64,000 nucleotides of DNA, from positions 3,720,001 to 3,784,000 of the forward strand of contig NZ_CP053748.1 in NCBI RefSeq assembly GCF_024400215.1, in the 5' to 3' direction. Source of the DNA: Massilia sp. erpn. Lineage in GTDB: Bacteria; Pseudomonadota; Gammaproteobacteria; Burkholderiales; Burkholderiaceae_D. Position numbers and translations under genes: made by a program. The notes beneath the pieces were generated by a model that made no database searches, was not told where the DNA came from, and saw nothing but the letters and a program-made list of their open reading frames with translations. Positions 52,621 through 61,395 of this stretch are shown here, piece by piece (position 1 is the first letter of the stretch; the number at the start of each line of letters is the position of its first letter).

Positions 52621-54766
52621 TACCGCCATTGCGCGCTGCCAAGCCCTGAGCCGCGCCGCGCGCGATCTGCAGGGCGAGGCGCAGCTGCGCACCCTGGCCG
52701 AACTGGAGGCCGCGCTGGAAGAATTGCGCGGCTGGCAGATTGCCGCCGTGCCGGCGGCCGGCCTGACGGCCATGCTGGAACTCGACCTGGCCGGCTATGT
52801 GCGCGAATGGAACGAGGGCGCCGAGCGCATGTTCGGCTACGCCGCGCGCGAAGCGCTGGGCCAGCACATCCTCTTCCTGTACGACGGCAGCGAGGAGGGC
52901 GGCGATATCGCCGAACTGCTGCTGGAGGCCGGCAACGCCGTCACCGCCGTGCGCCGCCGCAAGAAAAATGGGGAAGTGATCTGGGTCCATATGGCCATCT
53001 CCCTGATGCATGACGCGCAGCGCGAGCCGGTCGGCATGCGCGTCCAGCTGGATGAGGTGAACAAGGCGCTGAGCCATGCCGAGAAACTCAATCTGCACGC
53101 GCGCATCATCGAAGACAGCGACCAGGGCGTGCTGATCACCGACGCCAACGAGCGCATCGTTTCCATCAACGGCGCCTTCACCCGCATCACCGGCTACAGC
53201 CCGGCCGAAGCGATCGGCAAGACGCCCGACCTGCTGCGTTCGGGCATGCACGATGCCGAATTCCGCGCCAAGGTGCAGGCCGCCATGCGCGGCGCCGGTC
53301 CCTGGCGCGGCGAGATCGTCGGCAAGCGCAAGAACGGCGAGCTGTTCCCGCAATCGGTCACGATCAGCGCCGTGCGCGACGCCGAAGGCCGCATCAGCCA
53401 TACCTTCTCGCTGTTTACCGATATCAGCGTGCACAAGGACGCCGTGGCACGCATGCAGCGCATGGCCAATTACGACGCGCTGACCGGCCTGCCCAACCAG
53501 GGCCTGCTGCAGCAACTGGTGGCGCAAGCCCTGGCCGAGGCGCGCCGCAGCCATGAGCATGGTGCCTTGCTGGTGGTCGACATCAGCCGCATCGGCGCCA
53601 TCAGCGACACCCTGGGCCTGGAAATCGGCAACCGCCTGCTGGTCGAGATTGGCCGCCTGCTGCGCCTGTGCCTGCGCGAAGGCGATATCCTGGCGCGCCT
53701 TGACGGCCACCGTTTCGGCATCGCCCTGCCGCACATCGAAAAGCGCGAGCACGCCGCCATCGTCGCGCAAAAGCTGATCGCCTCGCTGGCCGCGCCGGTG
53801 CAGATCAACGGCCAGCACTTGCAGAGCGGCGCCCATGTCGGCATCGCCATCTATCCCGAGGATGGCGAAGATGCCGACACCCTGCTGCGCGGCGCCGACG
53901 TCGCCATGACGCGCGCCGCCCTGCAGCCGGAGTCGGGCTTCCTGTTCTACAGCGAAGAGATGAACCAGCGCGCCAAGGAACATCTGCGCATTGAAAGCGA
54001 GCTGCGCCAGGCGCTGGCCAACAATGAGCTGATGCTGTACTACCAGCCCAAGGTCAGCCTGCGCAGCGGCCGCATCGTCGGCGCCGAGGCGCTGCTGCGC
54101 TGGAAGCATCCGGTGCGCGGCCTGGTCTCGCCGGGCGTCTTCATCCCGGTGGCCGAGGAAACCGGCCTGATCCTGGAGCTGGGCAACTGGGTGATGGAAG
54201 AAGCCTGCCGCCAGATCCGCGTCTGGCAGGATGCCAATCTGCTGATGCCGCCGATCGCCGTCAACCTGTCGGCGCGCCAGTTCGACCGCGGCCTGCCGGC
54301 GCGCATGGCCGACGTCATGGCGCGCCACGGCGTGCAGCCCGAGCAGCTGATGCTGGAAATCACGGAAAGCCTGCTGGTGAAAGGCGCCGACAAGGTGATC
54401 GCCATCATGAACGAGCTGGTGGCCATGGGCCTGGCGCTGGCGCTGGATGATTTCGGCACCGGCTATTCCAGCCTGGCCTATCTGAAAAAATTCCCCATCA
54501 GCACGCTCAAGATCGATCGCGCCTTCGTCATCGGCCTGCCGTATGAAGAGAACGATTGCGCCATCGCGCGCGCCATCGTCACCATGGCCCAGCAGCTGCG
54601 CCAGGAAATCGTGGCCGAAGGCGTGGAAACGCCCGAGCAGATGAGCTTCCTGCGCGAACTCGGCTGCGACCAGCTGCAAGGCTATCTCTTCAGCCAGCCC
54701 GTGCCGGGCACCGACTTCGAACGCATGCTACGCGAAGGCAAGCGCCTGGCCTTCGGCACGCGCTAA
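52613..54766 (+). CDS. PAS-PAS-GGDEF-EAL cyclic-di-GMP phosphodiesterase
   Basis: A 717-residue cytosolic protein. PAS domains lie at about 50-155 and 160-275 (SDQGVLITDANERIVSINGA). A GGDEF domain at about 280-450 has its active-site motif degraded to RLDGHRF (D364). An EAL domain at about 460-715 is intact: GAEALLRWKHP (E492), NLSARQF, LEITESLL, LDDFGTGYSSLAYLKKFP and KIDRAFV. It should therefore hydrolyse cyclic-di-GMP, with the GGDEF acting as a regulatory GTP-binding domain. The HDOD gene overlaps its start by eight bases. Confidence 0.93.
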   Translation: MLDTAIARCQALSRAARDLQGEAQLRTLAELEAALEELRGWQIAAVPAAGLTAMLELDLAGYVREWNEGAERMFGYAAREALGQHILFLYDGSEEGGDIAELLLEAGNAVTAVRRRKKNGEVIWVHMAISLMHDAQREPVGMRVQLDEVNKALSHAEKLNLHARIIEDSDQGVLITDANERIVSINGAFTRITGYSPAEAIGKTPDLLRSGMHDAEFRAKVQAAMRGAGPWRGEIVGKRKNGELFPQSVTISAVRDAEGRISHTFSLFTDISVHKDAVARMQRMANYDALTGLPNQGLLQQLVAQALAEARRSHEHGALLVVDISRIGAISDTLGLEIGNRLLVEIGRLLRLCLREGDILARLDGHRFGIALPHIEKREHAAIVAQKLIASLAAPVQINGQHLQSGAHVGIAIYPEDGEDADTLLRGADVAMTRAALQPESGFLFYSEEMNQRAKEHLRIESELRQALANNELMLYYQPKVSLRSGRIVGAEALLRWKHPVRGLVSPGVFIPVAEETGLILELGNWVMEEACRQIRVWQDANLLMPPIAVNLSARQFDRGLPARMADVMARHGVQPEQLMLEITESLLVKGADKVIAIMNELVAMGLALALDDFGTGYSSLAYLKKFPISTLKIDRAFVIGLPYEENDCAIARAIVTMAQQLRQEIVAEGVETPEQMSFLRELGCDQLQGYLFSQPVPGTDFERMLREGKRLAFGTR

Positions 54767-54792
54767 AGCGTGCAGACGCCCGCTCCGTAACG

Positions 54793-54843
54793 GCCGAGCC
54801 CGTGTCCCCTTGGGGTCAGACCCCATTCGGACACGGGCTCGGC
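54793..54843. repeat. palindromic repeat B
   Basis: A 51-base palindrome: outer arms GCCGAGCCCGTGTCC and GGACACGGGCTCGGC are perfect over 15 bases, and the inner block GGGGTC-A-GACCCC is separated from them by four bases on each side. It begins 26 bases after the phosphodiesterase stop. Outer arms match repeat A at 46515. The inner core is different (GGGGTC rather than GGTGCC). Confidence 0.85.
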
Positions 54844-54943
54844 AGCGCTGAGCAGCCGGTGAAAGTGAAAACGGCGCGAGCGCCATTGTTGGCGCGCGTG
54901 CCGTGAGGGGCAAGCCGGCGGGGTAGCGTACCCCGCCTGTCAA

Positions 54944-55432
54944 TTAGCGCTTGTCGTCGTTTTTGTGGCTTTGGCGGCCGGCTTCGGCATGTTGCTCGGG
55001 CGTGCCGCCGCGCGCGCCGCCAGTGCTACCGCTGCCGCCGCTGCGCGAGCCGGAGCCGCTACTGCGGTCGTTGTCATCGGAGCCGCTTTGCCGGCTGCCG
55101 CCGCGATTGCCGCTGCCGCCCTGCTTGTCATCCCCGTCCTCGTCATCGGTGGCGCTTTGGCGGTTGGGATCGTTCTTGTGGCTCATGCTGCCGGCGCGGC
55201 GTGCTTCTTCCGAGGTGAACTCGTGCGCGTTGCCGGAGGCATGCGCGGCGCGTCCACCCTCGGCCGCGATTTCGCGCTGGCGTTCGGGGTCCATCGAGGC
55301 GAAACCACGGTTGCTGGTATCGCCGCCTTGATTGCCGCCGCGGTTATCGTCCGACTGCTGGTTATCGCTGCGGCCGCCTTGCTTGCTGCTTTGGTTGCCG
55401 CCCTGGTTGCTGCCCTGGTTCGACGATGCCAT
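54944..55432 (-). CDS. KGG-motif stress protein
   Basis: A 162-residue, very hydrophilic, probably disordered protein. The N-terminus is an N/Q/G/S repeat (SNQGSNQGGNQSSKQGG). Two KGG-like stress repeats follow (GFASMDPERQREIAAEGGRA and EFTSEEARRAGSMSHKND), then a D/G/S-rich stretch and a third partial repeat (GTPEQHAEAGRQSHKND). This matches the stress-induced acidophilic repeat family (GsiB/YciG/Con-10 like), generally expressed in stationary phase or desiccation. Alone on the minus strand. Confidence 0.88.
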   Translation of the reverse strand: MASSNQGSNQGGNQSSKQGGRSDNQQSDDNRGGNQGGDTSNRGFASMDPERQREIAAEGGRAAHASGNAHEFTSEEARRAGSMSHKNDPNRQSATDDEDGDDKQGGSGNRGGSRQSGSDDNDRSSGSGSRSGGSGSTGGARGGTPEQHAEAGRQSHKNDDKR

Positions 55433-55585
55433 GATGTTCTCCTCTTGTTTCGGTTGAATGAGCGCACATCTTAGGCCGTGGACGAGAGCAGGGTTATAAG
55501 ATCACATGAGGGTAAGTTGTAGGACAATGCCTCTGTAAAAAGTAACACAGCCGTAGCCGTTTTCCCTATGCATGAGGTGAACATC

Positions 55586-56005
55586 ATGGGCGATATCTTC
55601 GATCTGCAACGCTTCGTTAGTGCCCAGCACGCGGTGTACCAATCCGTGCTGGACGAACTGCGCGCCGGCCGCAAACGCAGCCATTGGATGTGGTTCATCT
55701 TTCCCCAGATCGCCGGTCTGGGTCATAGCGCCATGGCGCAGCGCTATGCGCTCGCCAGCCTGGACGAGGCGCGTGCCTACCTCGATCACGCGCTGCTGGG
55801 CACCCGCCTGCGCGAATGCTGCGCCCTGCTGCTGCAGGCCGAGCACAGCGCCCACGCCATTTTCGGCGCGACCGACGAAATGAAGCTGCGTTCTTCACTC
55901 ACGCTGTTCGCCGCCGCCGCGCCGGCCGAATCCTTGTTTGCCGCCTGTTTGCGTCAGTTCTTCGACGGCCGGCCCGATGCGGCCACCTTGCAGCGCTTGT
56001 CATAA
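55586..56005 (+). CDS. DUF1810 family protein
   Basis: A 139-residue cytosolic protein. The start at 55586 is preferred because GAGGTG lies eight bases before it; an ATG at 55568 has none. It begins MGDIFDLQRFVSAQHAVYQS and holds the family motif RKRSHWMWFIFPQIAGLGHS. DUF1810 proteins are helical with no established function. Confidence 0.88.
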   Translation: MGDIFDLQRFVSAQHAVYQSVLDELRAGRKRSHWMWFIFPQIAGLGHSAMAQRYALASLDEARAYLDHALLGTRLRECCALLLQAEHSAHAIFGATDEMKLRSSLTLFAAAAPAESLFAACLRQFFDGRPDAATLQRLS

Positions 56006-56055
56006 GCAGCGGTGAAGGCTACATTAGCGCCATTCCCCTTTTGCCAGGACCCTCC

Positions 56056-56439
56056 ATGAGCCGCACGATTCTCGACCAAGCCCGCATCCATCCCGCCATC
56101 CGTGACCGCATCGGGCGCAACCACGCGGACCTGGTGGGTGCGGTGCAGGCGGCCGTGGCGGCCCATCCGCTGGTGGTGGTGGGCATGGCGATGAATCCTT
56201 TTCCGCGCAAGGCGCGCCGCATCCTCGGCCAGCTCGGCACGCCCTACACCTATCTGGAATACGGCAGTTATCTGAGCCAGTGGCGCCGGCGCAATGCACT
56301 GAAGATGTGGACCGGCTGGCCGACCTTTCCGATGATCTTCGTGCACGGCGTGCTGATCGGCGGCACCAGCGAACTGGAGCAACTGATCGCCAAGGGCGAA
56401 TTCCCGGCCATGTTGAATGCGCCGCGTCTGGCCGAGTAG
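56056..56439 (+). CDS. glutaredoxin-like protein lacking the catalytic cysteine
   Basis: A 127-residue protein with the monothiol glutaredoxin fold: VVVGMAMNPFPRKARRIL, then YLEYGSYLSQWRRRNALKMW, GWPTFPMIFVHGVLIGGTSE and a final LIAKGEFPAML. The position of the CGFS/CPYC cysteine is occupied by asparagine (N47 in MAMNPFP), and the whole protein has no cysteine, so redox or iron-sulfur chemistry is unlikely. The remaining glutathione-binding residues WPTFP are kept. Starts 50 bases after the DUF1810 gene. Confidence 0.8.
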   Translation: MSRTILDQARIHPAIRDRIGRNHADLVGAVQAAVAAHPLVVVGMAMNPFPRKARRILGQLGTPYTYLEYGSYLSQWRRRNALKMWTGWPTFPMIFVHGVLIGGTSELEQLIAKGEFPAMLNAPRLAE

Positions 56440-56457
56440 GCGCGGCGGCCGGCACGG

Positions 56458-57261
56458 TCAGCGGTAGTGCGCCAGCACACGCTCGATATCGCCATCGCGC
56501 AGCAGGCTGGCGATGGCGCGGTCGGCCTCGGCGATGTCGATCTGCGAACGCAGGGAAAAGGCACACTGCGCCTTGAAGGGATCGAATTCGAGATCGGCGC
56601 GCAGGCCCAGTCCCGGCTGCTTGCGCTGCAGGTAGGCGAAGGTGGTTTTTTCCAGGACCGCATACTGCATGCGGCCCAGCAACAGCTTGCGGATATTGTG
56701 TTCCATCGACGGCGCGTCGTCGCGCCGGAAGCGCGCGCCCAGCGTACGGCTCAGGGCCGCATAATGGTAGCCCGCCACCGTGCCCACCGGCCGTCCCTCC
56801 AGCTGCGACAGCTGCTTGACGAGCGGTGCATCGGCGCGCGCCACCACCACGCCGGCATCGGGGATCAGCGGTGCGCTCCAGTTGAAATTACCATCCAGCC
56901 ACTCCGGCAGCACATAGCAGACCGCATCGGCGCCGCCCTCGGCCAAGGTGCTGGCGACGCGCCGCGGCGGCACGCTGACAAAGCGCGCCTGGCGCCCGGT
57001 GCGCCGCGCGATCGCCTCGCCCAGCTCCTTGAGCAGGCCGCCGCTCAGTTTGCCGTCGGCAAAGCTGGCCAGCGGCATCGTATGGTTGGTCGCCGCGATA
57101 AACACCATCTCCCGGCGCTCCTCCGCCCGCGCCGAGGCTGCCAGCAATAGCGTCCCCAGCAGCGCCGCCACGCCCCAGCGCTTTGATCTTCCGCAAACAA
57201 TGTCCCACCCTGGTGTCAGGCACCAGGGTGGGACATTGTTTGATCTGGCGCAAAGCGGCAT
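56458..57261 (-). CDS. periplasmic substrate-binding protein, SBP_bac_3 type, altered 5' end
   Basis: About 267 residues as drawn. The mature part (from EERREMVFIAATNHTMPLAS) is a polar-amino-acid-type binding protein with LSGGLLKELGEAIARRTGRQ, ADAVCYVLPEWLDG and GRMQYAVLEKTTFAYLQR. The hydrophobic signal core is GVAALLGTLLLAASARA. The only upstream ATG in frame (57261) lies before palindromic repeat C, so the repeat would be translated into the N-terminal region. A GTG at 57171, inside the hydrophobic core's start, is the alternative. No amino-acid ABC permease lies nearby. It may be a stand-alone sensor-type protein or partly broken. Confidence 0.65.
   Translation of the reverse strand: MPLCARSNNVPPWCLTPGWDIVCGRSKRWGVAALLGTLLLAASARAEERREMVFIAATNHTMPLASFADGKLSGGLLKELGEAIARRTGRQARFVSVPPRRVASTLAEGGADAVCYVLPEWLDGNFNWSAPLIPDAGVVVARADAPLVKQLSQLEGRPVGTVAGYHYAALSRTLGARFRRDDAPSMEHNIRKLLLGRMQYAVLEKTTFAYLQRKQPGLGLRADLEFDPFKAQCAFSLRSQIDIAEADRAIASLLRDGDIERVLAHYR
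57195..57241. repeat. palindromic repeat C
   Basis: A perfect 21-base inverted repeat around the loop TCAGG. The arm starts AAACAATGTCCCACCCTGG and continues TG. It overlaps the apparent 5' end of the binding-protein gene. The same arm and loop occur at 61396 (repeat D1). Confidence 0.88.
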
Positions 57262-57368
57262 GGCGGGTGGGGATGGTGTGGCGGAATAGGATGTGATCAC
57301 TGGAAAGTGTAACGCAAAGCATGGGGTGGGGCATAATGCTTGAGCTGGCTTTCTTGGGGGAGGGGCGC

Positions 57369-59828
57369 ATGGTGCGGTTCGAATGCTGGGCGCTGGCAGG
57401 GGTGGTGTTCGCCGCGCCGGCAGGGGCGCTGGCCCAGCAGGATGGGACGGAGACTGCGATGCCGGTGGTGCGCATCAGCGCGCCGGCCTTGGGCGCGGGC
57501 AGCGCGCGTTCCAGCAGCGTGCTGGAGGCCGACGTGCTGGCGCGCCAGCCGCCTGGCCTCGATCCGTTCAAGCCGCTGGCCCGGGTGCCAGGCATGCAGG
57601 TCAGTTCGGGCGATGCCATCACCGGCAGTTACTCCATGCGCCTGACCTTGCGCGGCTTGAATAAGGAGCAGATCGGCATCTCGGTGGACGGCATTCCGAA
57701 CGGGTCGACCTTGTCGAACGGCGGCACGATGCCGCACCGCCTGCTGGAGAGCGCCAACCTGGACAGCATCGAGGTGTCGCCCACGGCGGGCGATCTGGGC
57801 ACGCCATCGAACCAGGCGCTGGGTGGCTATATCGATTTCCGCACGCGCGATCCGGCCCTGACGCGGACGGTGTATGGCGAGCTGTCCGGCGGCAGCGCCG
57901 GCTACCGGCGCGCTTTCCTGCGCGTTGACAGCGGCCAGTCGGCATCGGGTTTGAGCGCCTATGCCGACATCAGCCGCAGCTTCCAGCGCACCTGGCCGGG
58001 CCAGCAGAGCGGACGCAATCTGCGCTGGCATGCCGACCTGCGGCTGCTGCAGGATCTGGGCGGCGGCTCGAGCCTGCGCGCCACACTCAGCTATAACCGT
58101 TTTGCCGACAACGATTACGAGCCGGTGGCCCTGCGCGCTATCTCGGCGCCGTTCTATAAAGCCACTTTCGAGGGCGATCCGTCCAGCGATGGCTTGAGCG
58201 ACCGCTGGACGGGCGATCCAGCCCAGGACCAGAACTACCGCGGCACGCACGGCATCAACAGCCGCGACATCCTGGTCCACGCCGACTGGACGCAGCGCTT
58301 CGGCAGTAGCGCGCAACTGGTGCTGAAGCCCTATCTGCACACGCAGTATGGCTATGGCTGGTTTTACGTGCCTTACCAGCAGGCGCCTGCAGACGGCCAG
58401 GCTTACAGCGCCGTGCCGCCCGGCGGCGCGCCGGTGGCCAGCGCGCAGGAATGTTTCGCCGGCCAATACCGGCGCAATGCCGACGGCAGTCTGCAGCCGC
58501 TACCCCGTGCCGAATTCCCGGCCGGCGCCAGCGCCGCGATGCTGAAGGCACTGGGTTGTCCCTCGGCCGCCGCTTTTGCCATGAATCCGCCGGCGCAATG
58601 GGGCGCGCGCCTGGCCACCACGCGCCGCAGCGATTACCGCATCCGGCGCCAGGGCGTGCTGACGGAATGGTCGATGGCGCTGGGCGATTACCAGCAGCTG
58701 CGCGTGGGCGCCTGGTACGAACACATCGACCGCAGCAAGTCGCGCAATTGGTATGCGGTCAGCGATCCGCTGCGCAATGGCGATTTCGACGCCGCGCGCG
58801 GCCCGTATTCGATCACGCATGACCGCCGCTATCTGGTGAATACCGTGATGGCGTATGCCCAGGACCGGCTGGAACTGTTGTCGCGCCGCCTGCAATTGAG
58901 TGTTGGAGCCACCTGGCAGCGTTCGCGCGAAAGCTACTCCTCGCCGGTGGAGTTTTACGGCACGCGTTCGCTGAGTGCCGCCTCGGGCCTGCTGCCCAAG
59001 GTATCGGCCCTGTACCGCGTCGATGGCGGCTGGGAGCTGTTCGCCAGCCGCGCGCGCAATTTCAGCGCCATTCCGGACAGTGTGTTCGAAGGCACGGCCG
59101 CCATCAGCGCCAAACGCGGCATCCAGCCCGAGACTTCGGTGAACAGCGACGCGGGCTTGCGCTGGCTGCGCGGCGCTTATGGCTTTGGCGTCACCGCCTA
59201 TGCCATCGATTACCGCGACCGCATCTCGATCCAGAATGGCAAACCCGATGCCGATATTTTTTCGCGCGATGCCACCACGACGTTCTCCAACCAGGGCGGC
59301 ATCCGTTCGCGCGGCCTGGAGCTGAGCGGGCAGGCCAACTGGCGCCAATTGGAGCTGGTGCTGAACTACACCGTCAACCGTGCCCGCTATGCCGAGGACA
59401 CGCCGGCCGAAGGCATCCGCGCCGGCGATCCTGTGCTGGGCGCGCGCCGCCGCACCGGTTTTGCCGAAGTCACGTGGAAGCCGCGGCGCGCCTGGCGCCT
59501 CAGCGTCAACGCCACTTATGCCGGCGCGGCGGCCGGCACCTATGGCGAAGTGCCGAACACGGTGATCGCGGGCGGCCCGGCAGCCTATCCGCGCGAATAC
59601 ATGCCGGCCTACACGCTGGTGGGCTTGGCGCTGTCCTACCGTCCGGGCGGGGAATGGGGCGGCTGGTGCCGCCATTGCGAACTGCTGCTGAATGCCGACA
59701 ATCTGCTGAACCGGCGCTATCTGGGCGGCCTGGGCTCGGAACTGGCCAATTCCAATCCCCTGACGACGGGCCGCTACTTCCTCGGCAGCCCGCGCGCGCT
59801 GTTCCTGACCCTGCGCAGCAGCTTTTGA
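57369..59828 (+). CDS. TonB-dependent outer-membrane receptor
   Basis: An 819-residue receptor. The start at 57369 behind GGGGGAGGGG gives a signal peptide (MVRFECWALAGVVFAAPAGA, cleavage after ALA-QQ). The plug domain (about 40-170) has KPLARVPGMQVSSGDAITGS and YSMRLTLRGLNKEQIGISVD. The beta barrel ends with RYFLGSPRALFLTLRSSF, terminal phenylalanine. The PVVRISAPAL segment may be the TonB box. Ligand unknown; iron chelates or large oligomers are the usual possibilities. Divergent from the binding-protein gene at 56458. Confidence 0.9.
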   Translation: MVRFECWALAGVVFAAPAGALAQQDGTETAMPVVRISAPALGAGSARSSSVLEADVLARQPPGLDPFKPLARVPGMQVSSGDAITGSYSMRLTLRGLNKEQIGISVDGIPNGSTLSNGGTMPHRLLESANLDSIEVSPTAGDLGTPSNQALGGYIDFRTRDPALTRTVYGELSGGSAGYRRAFLRVDSGQSASGLSAYADISRSFQRTWPGQQSGRNLRWHADLRLLQDLGGGSSLRATLSYNRFADNDYEPVALRAISAPFYKATFEGDPSSDGLSDRWTGDPAQDQNYRGTHGINSRDILVHADWTQRFGSSAQLVLKPYLHTQYGYGWFYVPYQQAPADGQAYSAVPPGGAPVASAQECFAGQYRRNADGSLQPLPRAEFPAGASAAMLKALGCPSAAAFAMNPPAQWGARLATTRRSDYRIRRQGVLTEWSMALGDYQQLRVGAWYEHIDRSKSRNWYAVSDPLRNGDFDAARGPYSITHDRRYLVNTVMAYAQDRLELLSRRLQLSVGATWQRSRESYSSPVEFYGTRSLSAASGLLPKVSALYRVDGGWELFASRARNFSAIPDSVFEGTAAISAKRGIQPETSVNSDAGLRWLRGAYGFGVTAYAIDYRDRISIQNGKPDADIFSRDATTTFSNQGGIRSRGLELSGQANWRQLELVLNYTVNRARYAEDTPAEGIRAGDPVLGARRRTGFAEVTWKPRRAWRLSVNATYAGAAAGTYGEVPNTVIAGGPAAYPREYMPAYTLVGLALSYRPGGEWGGWCRHCELLLNADNLLNRRYLGGLGSELANSNPLTTGRYFLGSPRALFLTLRSSF

Positions 59829-59833
59829 CGGCC

Positions 59834-60073
59834 CTACTTGATACCGATGGGCGAGCGGCGCGGCTTGCTGCGCAGCGGGTCGAGCAGGTGGCGCAGGGCG
59901 TTGTGATCGAGCTCGTACATCAGGGCCAGCAGGGCGCCCAGCTCGCCCTTGGGAAAGCCTTCGCGCGCGAACCAGCCCAGGTAGTGGCCGGGCAGGTCGG
60001 CCAGCAGAAATCCCTTGTATTTTCCATAAGGCATTTCACGGTTGACCAGGAGGGGAAGGAGTTCGGCGCTCAT
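59834..60073 (-). CDS. DUF3820 family small protein
   Basis: A 79-residue protein with the family core MPYGKYKGFLLADLPGHYLG followed by WFAREGFPKGELGALLALMY. DUF3820 proteins are small cytosolic proteins sometimes described as quorum-sensing-regulated virulence factors; no activity is proven. Ends five bases from the convergent receptor gene. Confidence 0.88.
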   Translation of the reverse strand: MSAELLPLLVNREMPYGKYKGFLLADLPGHYLGWFAREGFPKGELGALLALMYELDHNALRHLLDPLRSKPRRSPIGIK

Positions 60074-60174
60074 ATTCTTGACTTGAAATCAAATATCTTC
60101 TGTTTTTCAACGGCTTTTTCTACACAAAGAAAGCCGGGATACTGCGTGGCATCAACTTTACAGGAGTGTATGCC

Positions 60175-61383
60175 ATGCCTCTCGCTTTATTGGCGCTGAC
60201 CATCGGCGCTTTCGCCATCGGAACCACCGAGTTCGTGATTGTCGGGCTGCTGCCCACCATCGCCGCCGATCTGGGCGTCGACCTGCCGTCGGCCGGCATG
60301 CTGGTCAGCCTGTACGCCATGGGTGTGGCGGTCGGCGCGCCGGTGCTGACCGCGCTCACCGGCAAGCTGCCGCGCAAGCTGCTGCTGCTGGCGCTGATGG
60401 TGCTGTTCACCGCCGGCAATCTGCTGGCCTGGCAGGCGCCCGGCTACGCCACCCTGATCGTGGCGCGCATCCTGACCGGCCTGGCGCACGGCGTCTTCTT
60501 CTCGATCGGCTCGACCATCGCCACCTCGCTGGTGCCGAAGGAAAAAGCGGCCAGCGCGATCGCCATCATGTTCACCGGCCTGACCGTGGCCCTGGTGACG
60601 GGCGTGCCGCTGGGCACCTTCATCGGCCAGCATTTCGGCTGGCGCGAAACCTTCCTCGCCGTGTCGGCGCTGGGCCTGATCGCCTTCCTCGGCAGCCTGC
60701 TGTTCGTGCCGCAGAATATCCAGCACAACAAGCCTGCCTCGCTCTTGCAGCAGGTGAAGGTGCTGGGCCAGCCGCGCCTGCTGCTGGTGTATGCCATGAC
60801 GGCGCTCGGTTATGGCGGCTCGTTTACCGCCTTCACCTTCCTGGCGCCGATCCTGCAGGAAGTGTCGGGCTTCAGCGCCGGCTCGGTGAGCCTGGTGATG
60901 CTGGTGTATGGCGTGTCGGTCGCTTTCGGCAATATCTGGGGTGGCAAGCTGGCTGACCGCCGCGGTCCGGTGGGCGCGCTGAAACTGGTTTTCCTCGGCC
61001 TGGCTGCGGTACTGGTGGTGCTGAGCTTTACCGCGCCGCATGCCTGGCTGATGCTGGCCACGGTGCTGGTCTGGGGCATTTTCGCCTTCGGTAATGTGGC
61101 GGGCCTGCAAGTGTACGTGGTGCGCCAGGCGGAACATTTCACGCCGCGCGCTGTGGATGTGGCCTCCGGCCTGAATATCGCGGCATTTAACCTGGGCATT
61201 GCCGGCGGCGCCTGGGGCGGCGGCCATATCGTCGAGAAGCTGGGCCTGCTGCATACCGGCTGGATCGGCGCCATCGTGGTGCTCGGCGCTTTCGGCCTGA
61301 CCGTGCTCAGCGGCCGCCTGGACCGGCTCAAGCCGATTCCCCGCAGCAGCGGAGCCGAGTTCCGCGCAACCGCCAACCTTTGA
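60175..61383 (+). CDS. MFS transporter, DHA1 (AraJ/NepI/PbuE-like)
   Basis: A 402-residue 12-helix transporter. The start at 60175 has AGGAG at a good distance; a GTG nine bases earlier overlaps that site. The N-terminus LALTIGAFAIGTTEFVIVGL, the motif A region GKLPRKLLLLALMVLF and the TGLTVALVTGVPLGTFIGQH segment are typical of purine, arabinose or drug exporters. Related to, but distinct from, the MFS at 44125. Substrate unknown. Confidence 0.9.
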   Translation: MPLALLALTIGAFAIGTTEFVIVGLLPTIAADLGVDLPSAGMLVSLYAMGVAVGAPVLTALTGKLPRKLLLLALMVLFTAGNLLAWQAPGYATLIVARILTGLAHGVFFSIGSTIATSLVPKEKAASAIAIMFTGLTVALVTGVPLGTFIGQHFGWRETFLAVSALGLIAFLGSLLFVPQNIQHNKPASLLQQVKVLGQPRLLLVYAMTALGYGGSFTAFTFLAPILQEVSGFSAGSVSLVMLVYGVSVAFGNIWGGKLADRRGPVGALKLVFLGLAAVLVVLSFTAPHAWLMLATVLVWGIFAFGNVAGLQVYVVRQAEHFTPRAVDVASGLNIAAFNLGIAGGAWGGGHIVEKLGLLHTGWIGAIVVLGAFGLTVLSGRLDRLKPIPRSSGAEFRATANL

Positions 61384-61395
61384 TCTAGCGCAAAC

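Noticed and set aside
52589..54679. 696-codon minus-strand frame antisense to the EAL protein
   Set aside because: Shadow of a gene with complete EAL motifs.
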